Notes under the pieces: generated by a model
Seen by the model: the letters and a program-made list of their open reading frames with translations, nothing else
The model's database searches: none
Told to the model about the DNA's origin: nothing
DNA from: Candidatus Corynebacterium faecipullorum
GTDB taxonomy: Bacteria > Actinomycetota > Actinomycetes > Mycobacteriales > Mycobacteriaceae
Length of the DNA stretch: 18,386 bases
Assembly: GCA_019114925.1 (NCBI GenBank)
Contig: DXEO01000145.1
Location: 1-18,386, forward strand
Reading direction: 5' to 3'
Shown here: positions 6,345-13,315 of the stretch, one piece after another
Numbering within the stretch: position 1 is the first letter of the stretch
Layout: each line of letters starts with the position of its first letter
Position numbers and translations under genes: made by a program

Positions 6345-6351
6345 TCAGTCG
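6329..6351. promoter_or_regulatory. Inverted repeat framing the -10 box (operator candidate)
   Basis: CGACTGA (6329-6335) and TCAGTCG (6345-6351) are perfect 7-bp inverted repeats separated by 9 bp that contain the TATAAT box. A dimeric regulator bound here would cover the -10 and the start point and so block transcription. The regulator is unknown. Confidence 0.45.
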
Positions 6352-6384
6352 GCTATTAACCTTCTCTAAGTTTCGGGGGTATCC

Positions 6385-7461
6385 ATGTCGCGTTGTGGTC
6401 TTGCGTGTGCGGTCGCTGCACTCGCCTTGAGCACGGTTCCAGTCGCCGTCCTTTCACCATCGGCTGTGTCCCAGGAGATTTCTCCCGAGCAGCAGCAGGA
6501 AGGCGCTCCGCAAACGGAGGATCCTGAAGACCTCCCTGGCCTCATTGAACGTATGGCGGACGTCGCCCAGCGCGTATCTGCCAAGAGTGAAGAGGTCAAG
6601 GGCCTTGAGGATGAACTCGCCGAGTCGGAGAAGAACATCGAAGAGTTAGACCGCAAGGCCGAGGATGCACACCGCAGTTCCGAAGAGGCTTCCGCGGCGG
6701 TAGCTGCGCAACAAGAGCGCATCGATGTGCTCGCACAAAAGCGTTATCGCAGGAATGCTTCATCGACCTCGGTCTCGGCTGCTCTTAACGCCAACGATGT
6801 TGCCAGCGCGGTTGAGCGCATGGGCTACCTGGGCGCTTTGTCCAAGGCTGCGAAACGTGAAGAAGATGCGATGGTAGCTGCTTCTGCCGCCGCCGATGAT
6901 GCGCACCAGGAAGCTGCTGATGCTGCCGAGGAAGCCCGCCGCAAGCGTGATGAATTGCAGGAACAGCGGGATACTGTTCTGAAGGAAAAGGCCGAGCTGG
7001 AGGAAAAACAGAAGGAATTGGAAGCCACCATTGATGGCCTCAGCCCTGAAGCCCGAGAGGCGTGGGTCCAGCACTTCGGTGGGTCTTCCGATCTTGACCT
7101 AGCCGCGTTGGCTGATGGATCCGGCTCCGCCGCCGTCGAAGCCGCTCTCACCCGCATCGGCGCTCCCTATGGATGGGGCGCTACTGGTCCCGATACCTTT
7201 GACTGTTCGGGTCTCATGGTGTGGAGCTACCAACAGATGGGCAAGAGCATTCCACGTACCTCGCAAGCGCAGCTTGCTGGCGGCACCCCAGTGCCGATGG
7301 ATCAGCTGCAACCAGGGGACATCGTGGGTTACTATCCCGGCGTCACTCACGTGGGAATGTACATCGGTGATGGCCAAGTGGTGCACGCTTCCACCTACGG
7401 CGTACCGGTTGCCGTGGTGCCGCTTAATTCCATGCCCGTCCAAGGTGCCGTTCGCTACTAG
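6385..7461 (+). CDS. Secreted coiled-coil NlpC/P60 hydrolase, RipC-like
   Basis: This 358-residue protein has a signal peptide (about 1-29), a charged Glu/Lys/Ala-rich region with two coiled-coil stretches (about 55-115 and 155-215), and a C-terminal NlpC/P60 domain (about 247-358). The catalytic triad is complete: C274 (FDCSGL), H322 (THVGMY) and H334 (VVHAS). The architecture and the position between the cytochrome operon and pimB' match M. tuberculosis RipC (Rv2190c) and C. glutamicum Cg2401. In mycobacteria RipC is activated by the FtsEX complex, and coiled coils commonly hold such hydrolases inactive. The likely role is peptidoglycan cutting during division or growth. The hydrolase domain is clearly paralogous to that of the preceding gene (shared PRTSQAQ, GTPV, LQPGDI, HVG). 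The stop lies 3 nt before pimB', so the two are probably co-transcribed. Confidence 0.9.
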   Translation: MSRCGLACAVAALALSTVPVAVLSPSAVSQEISPEQQQEGAPQTEDPEDLPGLIERMADVAQRVSAKSEEVKGLEDELAESEKNIEELDRKAEDAHRSSEEASAAVAAQQERIDVLAQKRYRRNASSTSVSAALNANDVASAVERMGYLGALSKAAKREEDAMVAASAAADDAHQEAADAAEEARRKRDELQEQRDTVLKEKAELEEKQKELEATIDGLSPEAREAWVQHFGGSSDLDLAALADGSGSAAVEAALTRIGAPYGWGATGPDTFDCSGLMVWSYQQMGKSIPRTSQAQLAGGTPVPMDQLQPGDIVGYYPGVTHVGMYIGDGQVVHASTYGVPVAVVPLNSMPVQGAVRY

Positions 7462-7464
7462 GCT

Positions 7465-8628
7465 ATGGCGCGCACCCTCCTCGTCACCAATGACTTCCCG
7501 CCCACCATTGGCGGGATCCAGTCCTATCTTCGAGATTTTCTAGCCACCCTCAACCCGCAGGATGTCGTGGTCTTCGCCTCGACCCAAGATAGTGACGCTG
7601 CCGCGGAGTATGACGCGACGCTGCCCTATACTGTGGTCCGCTGGCCACGCAGCATCATGTTGCCAACGCCCGCCACGGCACGTCGTATGCAGCAGCTCAT
7701 TCGTGAACACGACATTGAGACGGTCTGGTTTGGCGCTGCAGCTCCGCTGGCACTCATGGCGCCGTCCGCGCGTGCGGCTGGGGCGCGCCGCATTGTCGCA
7801 ACGACACACGGGCATGAGGTGGGGTGGTCCATGCTTCCCGTGGCGCGGCAAGCCTTGTGCAGAATCGGTCAGAATGCCGATGTCATCACGTATATCTCTG
7901 AATACACACGCAACCGGCTCGAGCCCGCGTTCGGCACGCGTGCCCAGTGGGTGCACCTGCCCTCGGCGGTCAACCTGGAGGATTTCACCCCGGCTACCAC
8001 GGAAGAGAAGCAAGCAGCACGGGAGCACTTCGGGCTAGGCCCAGGCCCGGTCATCGTCTGCATCTCCCGCCTGGTCCCGCGGAAAGGCCAAGACCAGCTG
8101 TTGCGCGCGATGCCGGAGGTGCGCGCGCGAATTCCAGATGCCCAGTTGCTCATCATCGGACGCGGTCGCTATGAGGCGACTGTGCGTGAGCTTGCGCGTC
8201 TGTACTGCCCGGAGGCCGTGGTGCAGGAAGCGCGGGATACGGCGGAATTGCGTATGGCGCTACACGCATCCGACGTGTTTGCCATGCCGGCGCGCACCCG
8301 GGGTGGCGGCCTTGACGTCGAAGGCCTGGGAATTGTCTACCTAGAGGCACAAGCAGCGGGCCTGCCAGTCGTTGCTGGGGATTCCGGCGGTGCGCCGGAG
8401 ACGGTTACGCCGGAGACGGGCATTGTCGTGCGCGGGTCTTCGGTGCCGGAGCTCGAGGAGGCGCTGTGCGCGTTGCTTGGCGATGTCCCCCGGGCCCACC
8501 GTATGGGGGCAGCCGGGCGTCGCCACGTGGAAGAGCATTGGACGTGGGAGATTATGGGCGCACGATTGCGTGAGGTTCTTGAATGTGATCGTGAGCAGGA
8601 CGCGGTATATCCTACTAGTCATGCTTAA
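7465..8628 (+). CDS. pimB: GDP-mannose-dependent PIM mannosyltransferase PimB'
   Basis: This GT4-family, GT-B fold enzyme of 387 residues adds the second mannose, alpha-1,6, to phosphatidylinositol monomannoside on the inner face of the membrane, using GDP-mannose. N-terminal features are TNDFPPTIGGIQSYL (8-22), with the Gly loop that contacts the donor, and THGHE (114-118), with the probable catalytic His. The C-terminal Rossmann domain carries ISRLVPRKGQDQLL (200-213), with basic residues for the nucleotide phosphates, and the EX7E motif E286-GLGIVYL-E294. No signal or membrane helix is seen, as expected for a peripheral enzyme. The identification comes from sequence similarity to C. glutamicum PimB' and synteny with Rv2188c. 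ATG 7465 lies 3 nt after the hydrolase stop, and the 3' end overlaps glk by 8 bp. Confidence 0.93.
   Translation: MARTLLVTNDFPPTIGGIQSYLRDFLATLNPQDVVVFASTQDSDAAAEYDATLPYTVVRWPRSIMLPTPATARRMQQLIREHDIETVWFGAAAPLALMAPSARAAGARRIVATTHGHEVGWSMLPVARQALCRIGQNADVITYISEYTRNRLEPAFGTRAQWVHLPSAVNLEDFTPATTEEKQAAREHFGLGPGPVIVCISRLVPRKGQDQLLRAMPEVRARIPDAQLLIIGRGRYEATVRELARLYCPEAVVQEARDTAELRMALHASDVFAMPARTRGGGLDVEGLGIVYLEAQAAGLPVVAGDSGGAPETVTPETGIVVRGSSVPELEEALCALLGDVPRAHRMGAAGRRHVEEHWTWEIMGARLREVLECDREQDAVYPTSHA
8608..8613 (+). promoter_or_regulatory. Possible -10 element for leaderless glk
   Basis: TATCCT ends 7 nt before the glk ATG (8621), and no Shine-Dalgarno precedes this ATG. The spacing equals that before several other genes in the window. 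The hexamer is only a partial match to TANANT and lies inside pimB', so confidence is low. Confidence 0.3.
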
Positions 8629-9577
8629 ACACAATCCCTCCGCTGCAGGCGGCCACGCTGGCCTCACCATCGGATTCGATATCGGTGGAACAAACCTGCG
8701 TGCTGCGGTGATTGATCCCTCCGGAGAGATTGTGGATTCGCTGAGTGTCCCCACCGCCACGGATGCGCAAACACTCGAAGATGATATCGTGCGCTGCGTA
8801 GACACCCTGGCCGCATCCCATGACATCGAGGCCGTGGGGCTTGCCCTCGCAGGCTTTTTGGATCCCGAGCGTGAAGTCGTTCGTTTCGCACCGCATCTGC
8901 CGTGGCGTGATGCACCAGTACGGGAGCTCCTCAGCAACCGTGTGGACGTTCCGGTTCGCCTAGAGCATGATGCTAACTCGGCTGCTTGGGGGGAATGGCG
9001 CTTCGGCGCTGGGCGCGGCGCGAAGGACTGGGTCTTTTTTGCCGTGGGAACCGGCATTGGCGCCACGCTTTTTACTGACGGCACAATCTACCGCGGGGCT
9101 TTCGGTACCGCACCAGAGTTTGGGCACCTTGTCGTGTCACCGGGTGGGCGCCTGTGCTCCTGTGGCAAGCGTGGTTGCCTCGAGCGTTACGCCTCCGGCA
9201 CTGCATTGCCGGATACCTGCGCGGATTTGCGCGGTGACTATGACACCGCCCTTCCACTCAACCCCTCCGGCGAGGAGATCACCACTGCGGCTCGACAGGG
9301 TGATCCACTGGGATTGGCCGTCATGGAGAACTTCGGCCAATGGCTCGGGCAGGGGCTGTCGATGGTGGCGGATGTGCTTGATCCAGAGCTGATTGTGATC
9401 GGCGGCGGGGTGTCCCAGGACGCGGATCTTTACCTGGATCGGGCACGGGAATCTATGGCTAACCAGATTGTCGGGGCCGGTCACAGGCCCCTGGCCCGAG
9501 TCGCAACTGCGAAGTTGGGTTCTGCGGCAGGTATGATCGGAGTCGCTGATCTCGCCCGCCAGGAGCACCGAGGTTAA
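8621..9577 (+). CDS. glk: ROK-family glucokinase
   Basis: This 318-residue cytoplasmic sugar kinase phosphorylates glucose to glucose 6-phosphate, most likely with ATP. The phosphate-1 loop is FDIGGTN (19-25). The sugar-binding and catalytic stretch is EHDANSAAWGE (115-125), with D117 as catalytic base. E166 and H169 (PEFGH) plus the ROK zinc motif CSCGKRGC (C179, C181, C186) complete the active site. The sequence closely follows C. glutamicum Glk, for example GFLDPEREVVRFAPHLPWRD. I chose ATG 8621, which overlaps the pimB' end by 8 bp; the open frame extends far upstream inside pimB' but without ROK homology. Its place in a PIM and lipid cluster is conserved in corynebacteria. Polyphosphate-dependent activity cannot be excluded from sequence, though ATP use is the usual assignment for this ortholog. 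Confidence 0.9.
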   Translation: MLKHNPSAAGGHAGLTIGFDIGGTNLRAAVIDPSGEIVDSLSVPTATDAQTLEDDIVRCVDTLAASHDIEAVGLALAGFLDPEREVVRFAPHLPWRDAPVRELLSNRVDVPVRLEHDANSAAWGEWRFGAGRGAKDWVFFAVGTGIGATLFTDGTIYRGAFGTAPEFGHLVVSPGGRLCSCGKRGCLERYASGTALPDTCADLRGDYDTALPLNPSGEEITTAARQGDPLGLAVMENFGQWLGQGLSMVADVLDPELIVIGGGVSQDADLYLDRARESMANQIVGAGHRPLARVATAKLGSAAGMIGVADLARQEHRG

Positions 9578-9643
9578 CACCGCACATTTTTCTTTCACCG
9601 GGCAGAACTACCTGTTCGGCATATACAGATAGGACTATAAGCG

Positions 9644-10390
9644 ATGCGAAACAAGTGGTACTGGGCCTTCAAGCATATCTTCTTTGGCCCTGCCCTTCGA
9701 GTGTGGAACCGCCCATGGTCCGAAGGAATGGATCGCATCCCGGAGTCTGGCTCGGCTATCTTGGCCTCCTCCCACCAAGCGGTGATGGATTCTTTCTACT
9801 TCCCGCTGCTGTGCCCGCGGCAGATTACCTTCTTGGCAAAGAGCGAGTATTTCACTACCCCCGGCTTCGTCGGCCGCCTGCAAAAGTGGTTCTTTAGCTC
9901 GGTCGGGCAGGTGCCGATTGACCGCGTCAACAAGGACGCCAGTGACGCGATGCTGGCGAGCGCGGAACGCATTATCGGCCGGGGAGATCTTTTTGGCATC
10001 TACCCGGAAGGAACTCGTTCGCCTGATGGGCGTATCTACAAGGGCCGCACTGGCATGGCGCGCATCGCGCTGGCTACGGGTGAAAAGGTCATTCCCATCG
10101 CCATGATCAATACCCGGAAGGCCAACCCGATCGGTTCGTGGATTCCGCGCCCGGTTCGCGTCGGCATGCGCGTGGGAGAGCCCATCGACCCTCAAGCATG
10201 GGCCGTTGAGCGCAACCTTGACCCGCAGGATCACGCCACCGCTCGTGCCTTTACGGATTACGTGATGAAGCAACTCTCGGAATTGACGGGCGAACCTTAT
10301 GTCGACGTGTACGCTTCCGATGTCAAGGCTTCCCTGCAAGCCGGACACGGCTACCCGGAAGGGGCCGAGCCCGGTTCGGAGGCGCGGTAA
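9644..10390 (+). CDS. PlsC-type 1-acyl-glycerol-3-phosphate acyltransferase
   Basis: The 248-residue protein has the LPLAT motifs: HX4D (H44-QAVM-D49), a middle block with R/K around FLAKSEYF and VPIDR, and the YPEGTRS block (120-126) that binds the phosphate of the acceptor. It is peripheral or weakly membrane-bound, with a hydrophobic N-terminal face. The expected reaction is transfer of an acyl group from a carrier to lysophosphatidic acid to form phosphatidic acid. The syntenic M. tuberculosis Rv2182c acts as a glycerolipid acyltransferase (PlsM), which supports this. AGGA at 9631-9634 lies 9 nt before ATG 9644. It follows glk after 66 bp and is 3 nt from the next gene. The general family is secure; the acceptor and acylated position are inferred. 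Confidence 0.88.
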   Translation: MRNKWYWAFKHIFFGPALRVWNRPWSEGMDRIPESGSAILASSHQAVMDSFYFPLLCPRQITFLAKSEYFTTPGFVGRLQKWFFSSVGQVPIDRVNKDASDAMLASAERIIGRGDLFGIYPEGTRSPDGRIYKGRTGMARIALATGEKVIPIAMINTRKANPIGSWIPRPVRVGMRVGEPIDPQAWAVERNLDPQDHATARAFTDYVMKQLSELTGEPYVDVYASDVKASLQAGHGYPEGAEPGSEAR

Positions 10391-10393
10391 TCA

Positions 10394-11587
10394 GTGACTT
10401 CCTCCCCCAAACAGCGATTAGCCTGGCCCGATGTAGCAAAGGGGATCTCCATCCTGGGTGTTGTGCTGTTGCACATCACGCTCACGGTTCCAGAATCCAA
10501 GGACACGTGGCTGGCTGCCTTCAACGTGTGGCTGGACCCCTTGCGCTTGCCTTTGTTCTTTTTGGTGAGCGGATTCTTCGCACAAAAGGTGTTTCGCTTT
10601 AGCTTCGCAGAGCTTTTCACGCGCCGCCTGTGGTACTTCCTTGTGCCTTATGTGGTGTGGATGCTGGTGGAACAGCAGACTAAGCGCGTGGAGTACCACT
10701 GGGTATTCGGGAATCCTATTTTCGATCTAAATCAGATGACCGCCAGCCTCCTAGTGGGGCATTCCATGGCCTGGTTCCTGCATGCGCTGATCCTGTTCAA
10801 TATCTTCCTCTGGTGCGTACGCAAGCTGCCCGGGTGGGCAGCGATGGCGTTGAGCTTTACCCCGATTCTGTTCATCGCTTGGCAGGCGCAGTACACCTCG
10901 ATTGCAAAAGCCATCATGTTCCTCCCGGTATTCGTTGGCGCCGCCTATTTCCGGGATGCCATTGCTGCATTCGCCTCCGCCATCGAGGCACCGTTTAAGG
11001 GAACGTGGGATCACCGTAGCTTTTGGGCATATTCCGGGATGACCGTGGCCTATGCCATCGGATTTTTCACCCGCCGCGCGTGGGATAACTACTCAGGGGA
11101 AGTCGATGTCACCTGGTTGCTACCAGGCGCGGAGGCGCTGGTGCGGGATGACGTTCACATCCTTGTTCGCATGGTCGAGCAGTTCTTCGAGGTTCCAGTG
11201 GGAATCGCGGTGGCGGTGGCGGTGTCCTACATTCCGGCCTTGTCCACCGGTCTGCGTTTCATCGGTGCGCACACGCTGCCTATCTATCTTGGGCATCCCA
11301 TCGGCCTCACCATTCTTTATGGCTACCCGATGGCGCTACATCCTCGGGAGGTTAGCCTGGCGGGCCAGTGGCCGCTGGAAAACACGTGGTTCTGGCTTAG
11401 CATGTGCGTTCTTTATTGCGCTGTCGCGTCGCTAGCACTCTGGGCTTTGGGCAAGGTGCCCGTCGTGGGCTGGACGCTTAAACCGCCGCCAATCGGTGCG
11501 AGTCGGCGAAAAACGGAACCGTCGTCTGTAGGCTCAAGCCTGAGCCAGCAGCTCACCGCGACAAGAAGCACGACGAGCAAGAAATAG
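10394..11587 (+). CDS. Acyltransferase 3 family membrane protein
   Basis: This 397-residue protein starts at GTG 10394, 3 nt after the plsC-type stop. It shows the family opening WPDVAKGISILGVVLLHITL (residues 11-30), with the conserved His (H27) in the first helix, then DPLRLPLFFLVSGFF (48-62) with the conserved Arg, and about ten hydrophobic segments. Acyltransferase-3 proteins O-acylate sugars, lipids or peptidoglycan, using cytoplasmic acyl donors and acceptors at or outside the membrane. The substrate here is unknown. The placement among PIM and lipomannan genes makes a mannolipid or other envelope glycolipid a reasonable guess. The last 45 or so residues (from about WTLKPPP) are low-complexity, basic and Ser/Thr-rich. 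They are encoded over the antisense strand of the mptC-like gene, with a 175-bp tail-to-tail overlap. Confidence 0.85.
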   Translation: MTSSPKQRLAWPDVAKGISILGVVLLHITLTVPESKDTWLAAFNVWLDPLRLPLFFLVSGFFAQKVFRFSFAELFTRRLWYFLVPYVVWMLVEQQTKRVEYHWVFGNPIFDLNQMTASLLVGHSMAWFLHALILFNIFLWCVRKLPGWAAMALSFTPILFIAWQAQYTSIAKAIMFLPVFVGAAYFRDAIAAFASAIEAPFKGTWDHRSFWAYSGMTVAYAIGFFTRRAWDNYSGEVDVTWLLPGAEALVRDDVHILVRMVEQFFEVPVGIAVAVAVSYIPALSTGLRFIGAHTLPIYLGHPIGLTILYGYPMALHPREVSLAGQWPLENTWFWLSMCVLYCAVASLALWALGKVPVVGWTLKPPPIGASRRKTEPSSVGSSLSQQLTATRSTTSKK

Positions 11588-12675
11588 TCATTGCCCGCAA
11601 TCTGCCGCCACCACGACCACGCCAGCTCCAGCTGCTCATTGTGCGGGACGAGCCAGTGGCCGCGGGCCAGTAACGTCAGCCATGTGAGTGCAGCCAGGAA
11701 CCAGTGTCGGTGGGCCGTCAGATAGACCGCTGCCAAGCAGAGCCACGTGAAATGATGAGACCACGAGACCGGGGAGCACAGCAGCGCCGCCGAGGAAGCG
11801 AGCAGCACGAGCTCGACCTGCGATGATGTATGTTCCATGAGCCACCACAGAAGCGCGACGATGGCGATGCATCCGAGAATCCATAGGGTCGATGCTTGCT
11901 CGGGGACAATACGGCTTAGCAGGCCGCGGAGCGATTGGTTGCCGGAGTAGGCCAACCCGCCGATGCGCGAGGAATCACGGAGGGTATCGGTCCAATACAC
12001 CGCGGAGCTTGCCGGGGAGGCGAGGTGCCCCACCACGCCACATGCGACAAAGGCCCCCACCGCCGTGGCAAGAGCGCGCCAGTCGCGGCGAACGAAAAAC
12101 ACGGCGAGGAAAACCGCTGGGGTGAGCTTGATGGCTATGGCAATGCCCGTAAGCACACCGCGCCACTGATTTCGTGGGCTCAGCAGTAGGCAATCTACAA
12201 CGACCGCCGCGGTCAACAGAAGGTTCACTTGGCCGAAGCTGAGCGTCTCAGTAATCGGTTCCGTCAGCATGCAGGCGCACAATGCCCACGAGGACCACCA
12301 ACCAGGTCGCTCAGTAGCACAGCTCCGAGAAATCACGGCATACAGGCAAACCCACAGCGCCCCGAGCGATGCTGCGATGAGAAGAACGGACAATGGCCAC
12401 AACGGGAGCCATGACACCATGGCGAAAAGCGCTGCAGCAAAAGGCGGGTAGGTAAAAGGCAGCGAAAAACCGTTGTCGAGCACATAGCTCTGGGCGTAGA
12501 GATTCTCTCCGTGTAGAAGCGCGCGCCCTCCCTCGCGATAGACGTCGAGGTCAATGTGGTAATAAGGCGCAATGCTGCCGCTGCTGAATAATGCCGGAAG
12601 CTGGATAATCCACGCTAGGGAGGCCAGCCCTGCTATGAACAAGGGGAGATGAAGGGAGGAGAGAGCTTTCTTCAC
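11413..12675 (-). CDS. mptC: GT87 (DUF2029) alpha-1,2-mannosyltransferase, MptC-like
   Basis: This GT-C fold membrane enzyme uses polyprenyl-phosphate-mannose to add alpha-1,2 mannose branches to lipomannan outside the membrane. GTG at 12675 gives 420 residues beginning KKALSSLHLPLFIAG, a first helix. The open frame continues 360 bp upstream, but that part is antisense to the exoribonuclease and is not expected to be coding. The first outer loop has YYHIDLDVYREGGRALLHGENLY (about 38-60), where an Asp (D42 or D44) is the likely catalytic or metal residue of GT87. About ten further helices follow. Synteny with M. tuberculosis Rv2181 (MptC), next to Rv2179c and Rv2178c, supports the name. The hydrophilic C-terminal tail (after about WLRLEP) overlaps the convergent acyltransferase gene. 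A -10 sequence ends 7 nt before the GTG, suggesting a leaderless mRNA. Confidence 0.85.
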   Translation of the reverse strand: MKKALSSLHLPLFIAGLASLAWIIQLPALFSSGSIAPYYHIDLDVYREGGRALLHGENLYAQSYVLDNGFSLPFTYPPFAAALFAMVSWLPLWPLSVLLIAASLGALWVCLYAVISRSCATERPGWWSSWALCACMLTEPITETLSFGQVNLLLTAAVVVDCLLLSPRNQWRGVLTGIAIAIKLTPAVFLAVFFVRRDWRALATAVGAFVACGVVGHLASPASSAVYWTDTLRDSSRIGGLAYSGNQSLRGLLSRIVPEQASTLWILGCIAIVALLWWLMEHTSSQVELVLLASSAALLCSPVSWSHHFTWLCLAAVYLTAHRHWFLAALTWLTLLARGHWLVPHNEQLELAWSWWRQIAGNDYFLLVVLLVAVSCWLRLEPTDDGSVFRRLAPIGGGLSVQPTTGTLPKAQSASDATAQ

Positions 12676-12682
12676 GCAGTTA

Positions 12683-12688
12683 AGTATA
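12683..12688 (-). promoter_or_regulatory. -10 element TATACT for leaderless mptC
   Basis: Read on the minus strand, TATACT ends 7 nt before the GTG start at 12675, so the transcript would begin at the start codon. No Shine-Dalgarno fits. It is back to back with the exoribonuclease promoter. Confidence 0.55.
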
Positions 12689-12722
12689 GGCCCCAGTGGA
12701 GAGGCGTATGTGGGCAGGAGAC

Positions 12723-12728
12723 TAGGAT
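12723..12728 (+). promoter_or_regulatory. -10 element TAGGAT for a leaderless exoribonuclease gene
   Basis: TAGGAT ends 7 nt before GTG 12736. The G-run immediately before the start is too close to act as a ribosome site, so a leaderless transcript is likely. Confidence 0.5.
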
Positions 12729-12735
12729 ACGGGGC

Positions 12736-13242
12736 GTGCGCTACTTCTACGACACCGAGTTTATTGAGGACGGATCGACCATTGAGTTGGTCTCCATCGG
12801 AATTGTCGGGGAAGACGGAAGCGAGTACTACGCGGTGTCCACAGATTTTGATCCTGCGAAGGCTAATGGATGGGTGCGGGAGAACGTCTTGGATAAATTG
12901 CCAAGCCCCGCAGACCCAGTCTGGAAATCGCGCGAGACCATCCGCGAAGATCTCCTGAAATTCTTGGGCCGGCATTCCACGCCCATCGAGCTGTGGGCTT
13001 GGGTAGGAGCCTATGACCATGTGGTTCTCGCGCAACTATGGGGAGATATGGCCAGCCTGCCCAAGGGGATGCCGCGCTATACCCGGGAACTGAAGCAGTA
13101 TTGGGAGTTTGCCGGCTGCCCTAAGCTGCCTCCAGTGCCCAATGGCAACCATGATGCGTTGGTCGACGCCCGCCATAATCTGGCTAAGTTTCGAGTCTGC
13201 GAGCAGTATTTACCGCTGACTAGGGGCAACCGGGTGCATTAA
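12736..13242 (+). CDS. DEDDh 3'-5' exoribonuclease of the Rv2179c type
   Basis: The 168-residue product, the same length as I recall for M. tuberculosis Rv2179c, begins MRYFYDTEFIEDG. The RNase T-like acidic residues are visible: D6 and E8 (YDTEF), D94 (GAYDHV), H139 and D144 (NHDALVDA), a DEDDh set that binds two metals. Rv2179c is a founding member of a small exoribonuclease family reported to act on 3' overhangs with a preference for polyadenylated RNA; databases call it a polyadenylate-specific 3'-exoribonuclease AS. I chose GTG 12736 because an upstream in-frame start would add 29 residues lacking family similarity and lying over the divergent promoter. It precedes aroG by 73 bp. Its cellular substrate is not known from sequence. 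Confidence 0.88.
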   Translation: MRYFYDTEFIEDGSTIELVSIGIVGEDGSEYYAVSTDFDPAKANGWVRENVLDKLPSPADPVWKSRETIREDLLKFLGRHSTPIELWAWVGAYDHVVLAQLWGDMASLPKGMPRYTRELKQYWEFAGCPKLPPVPNGNHDALVDARHNLAKFRVCEQYLPLTRGNRVH

Positions 13243-13302
13243 GCGTGAATTAATACTGCGACCGAAAAGCCGATTAACTAACGCGTGACAGGCCCAAGAT
13301 GG

Positions 13303-13309
13303 TTAAATA
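13303..13309 (+). promoter_or_regulatory. -10 element (TTAAATA) for leaderless aroG
   Basis: TTAAAT or TAAATA ends 6-7 nt before GTG 13316 and no Shine-Dalgarno is present, giving a leaderless mRNA start. No -35 of good quality is seen. Confidence 0.45.
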
Positions 13310-13315
13310 CTGGGT

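Noticed and set aside
12676..13035. Upstream extension of the MptC-like frame
   Set aside because: It lies antisense to the exoribonuclease and contains no GT87 sequence. A GTG with a well-placed -10 at 12683-12688 explains the start better.
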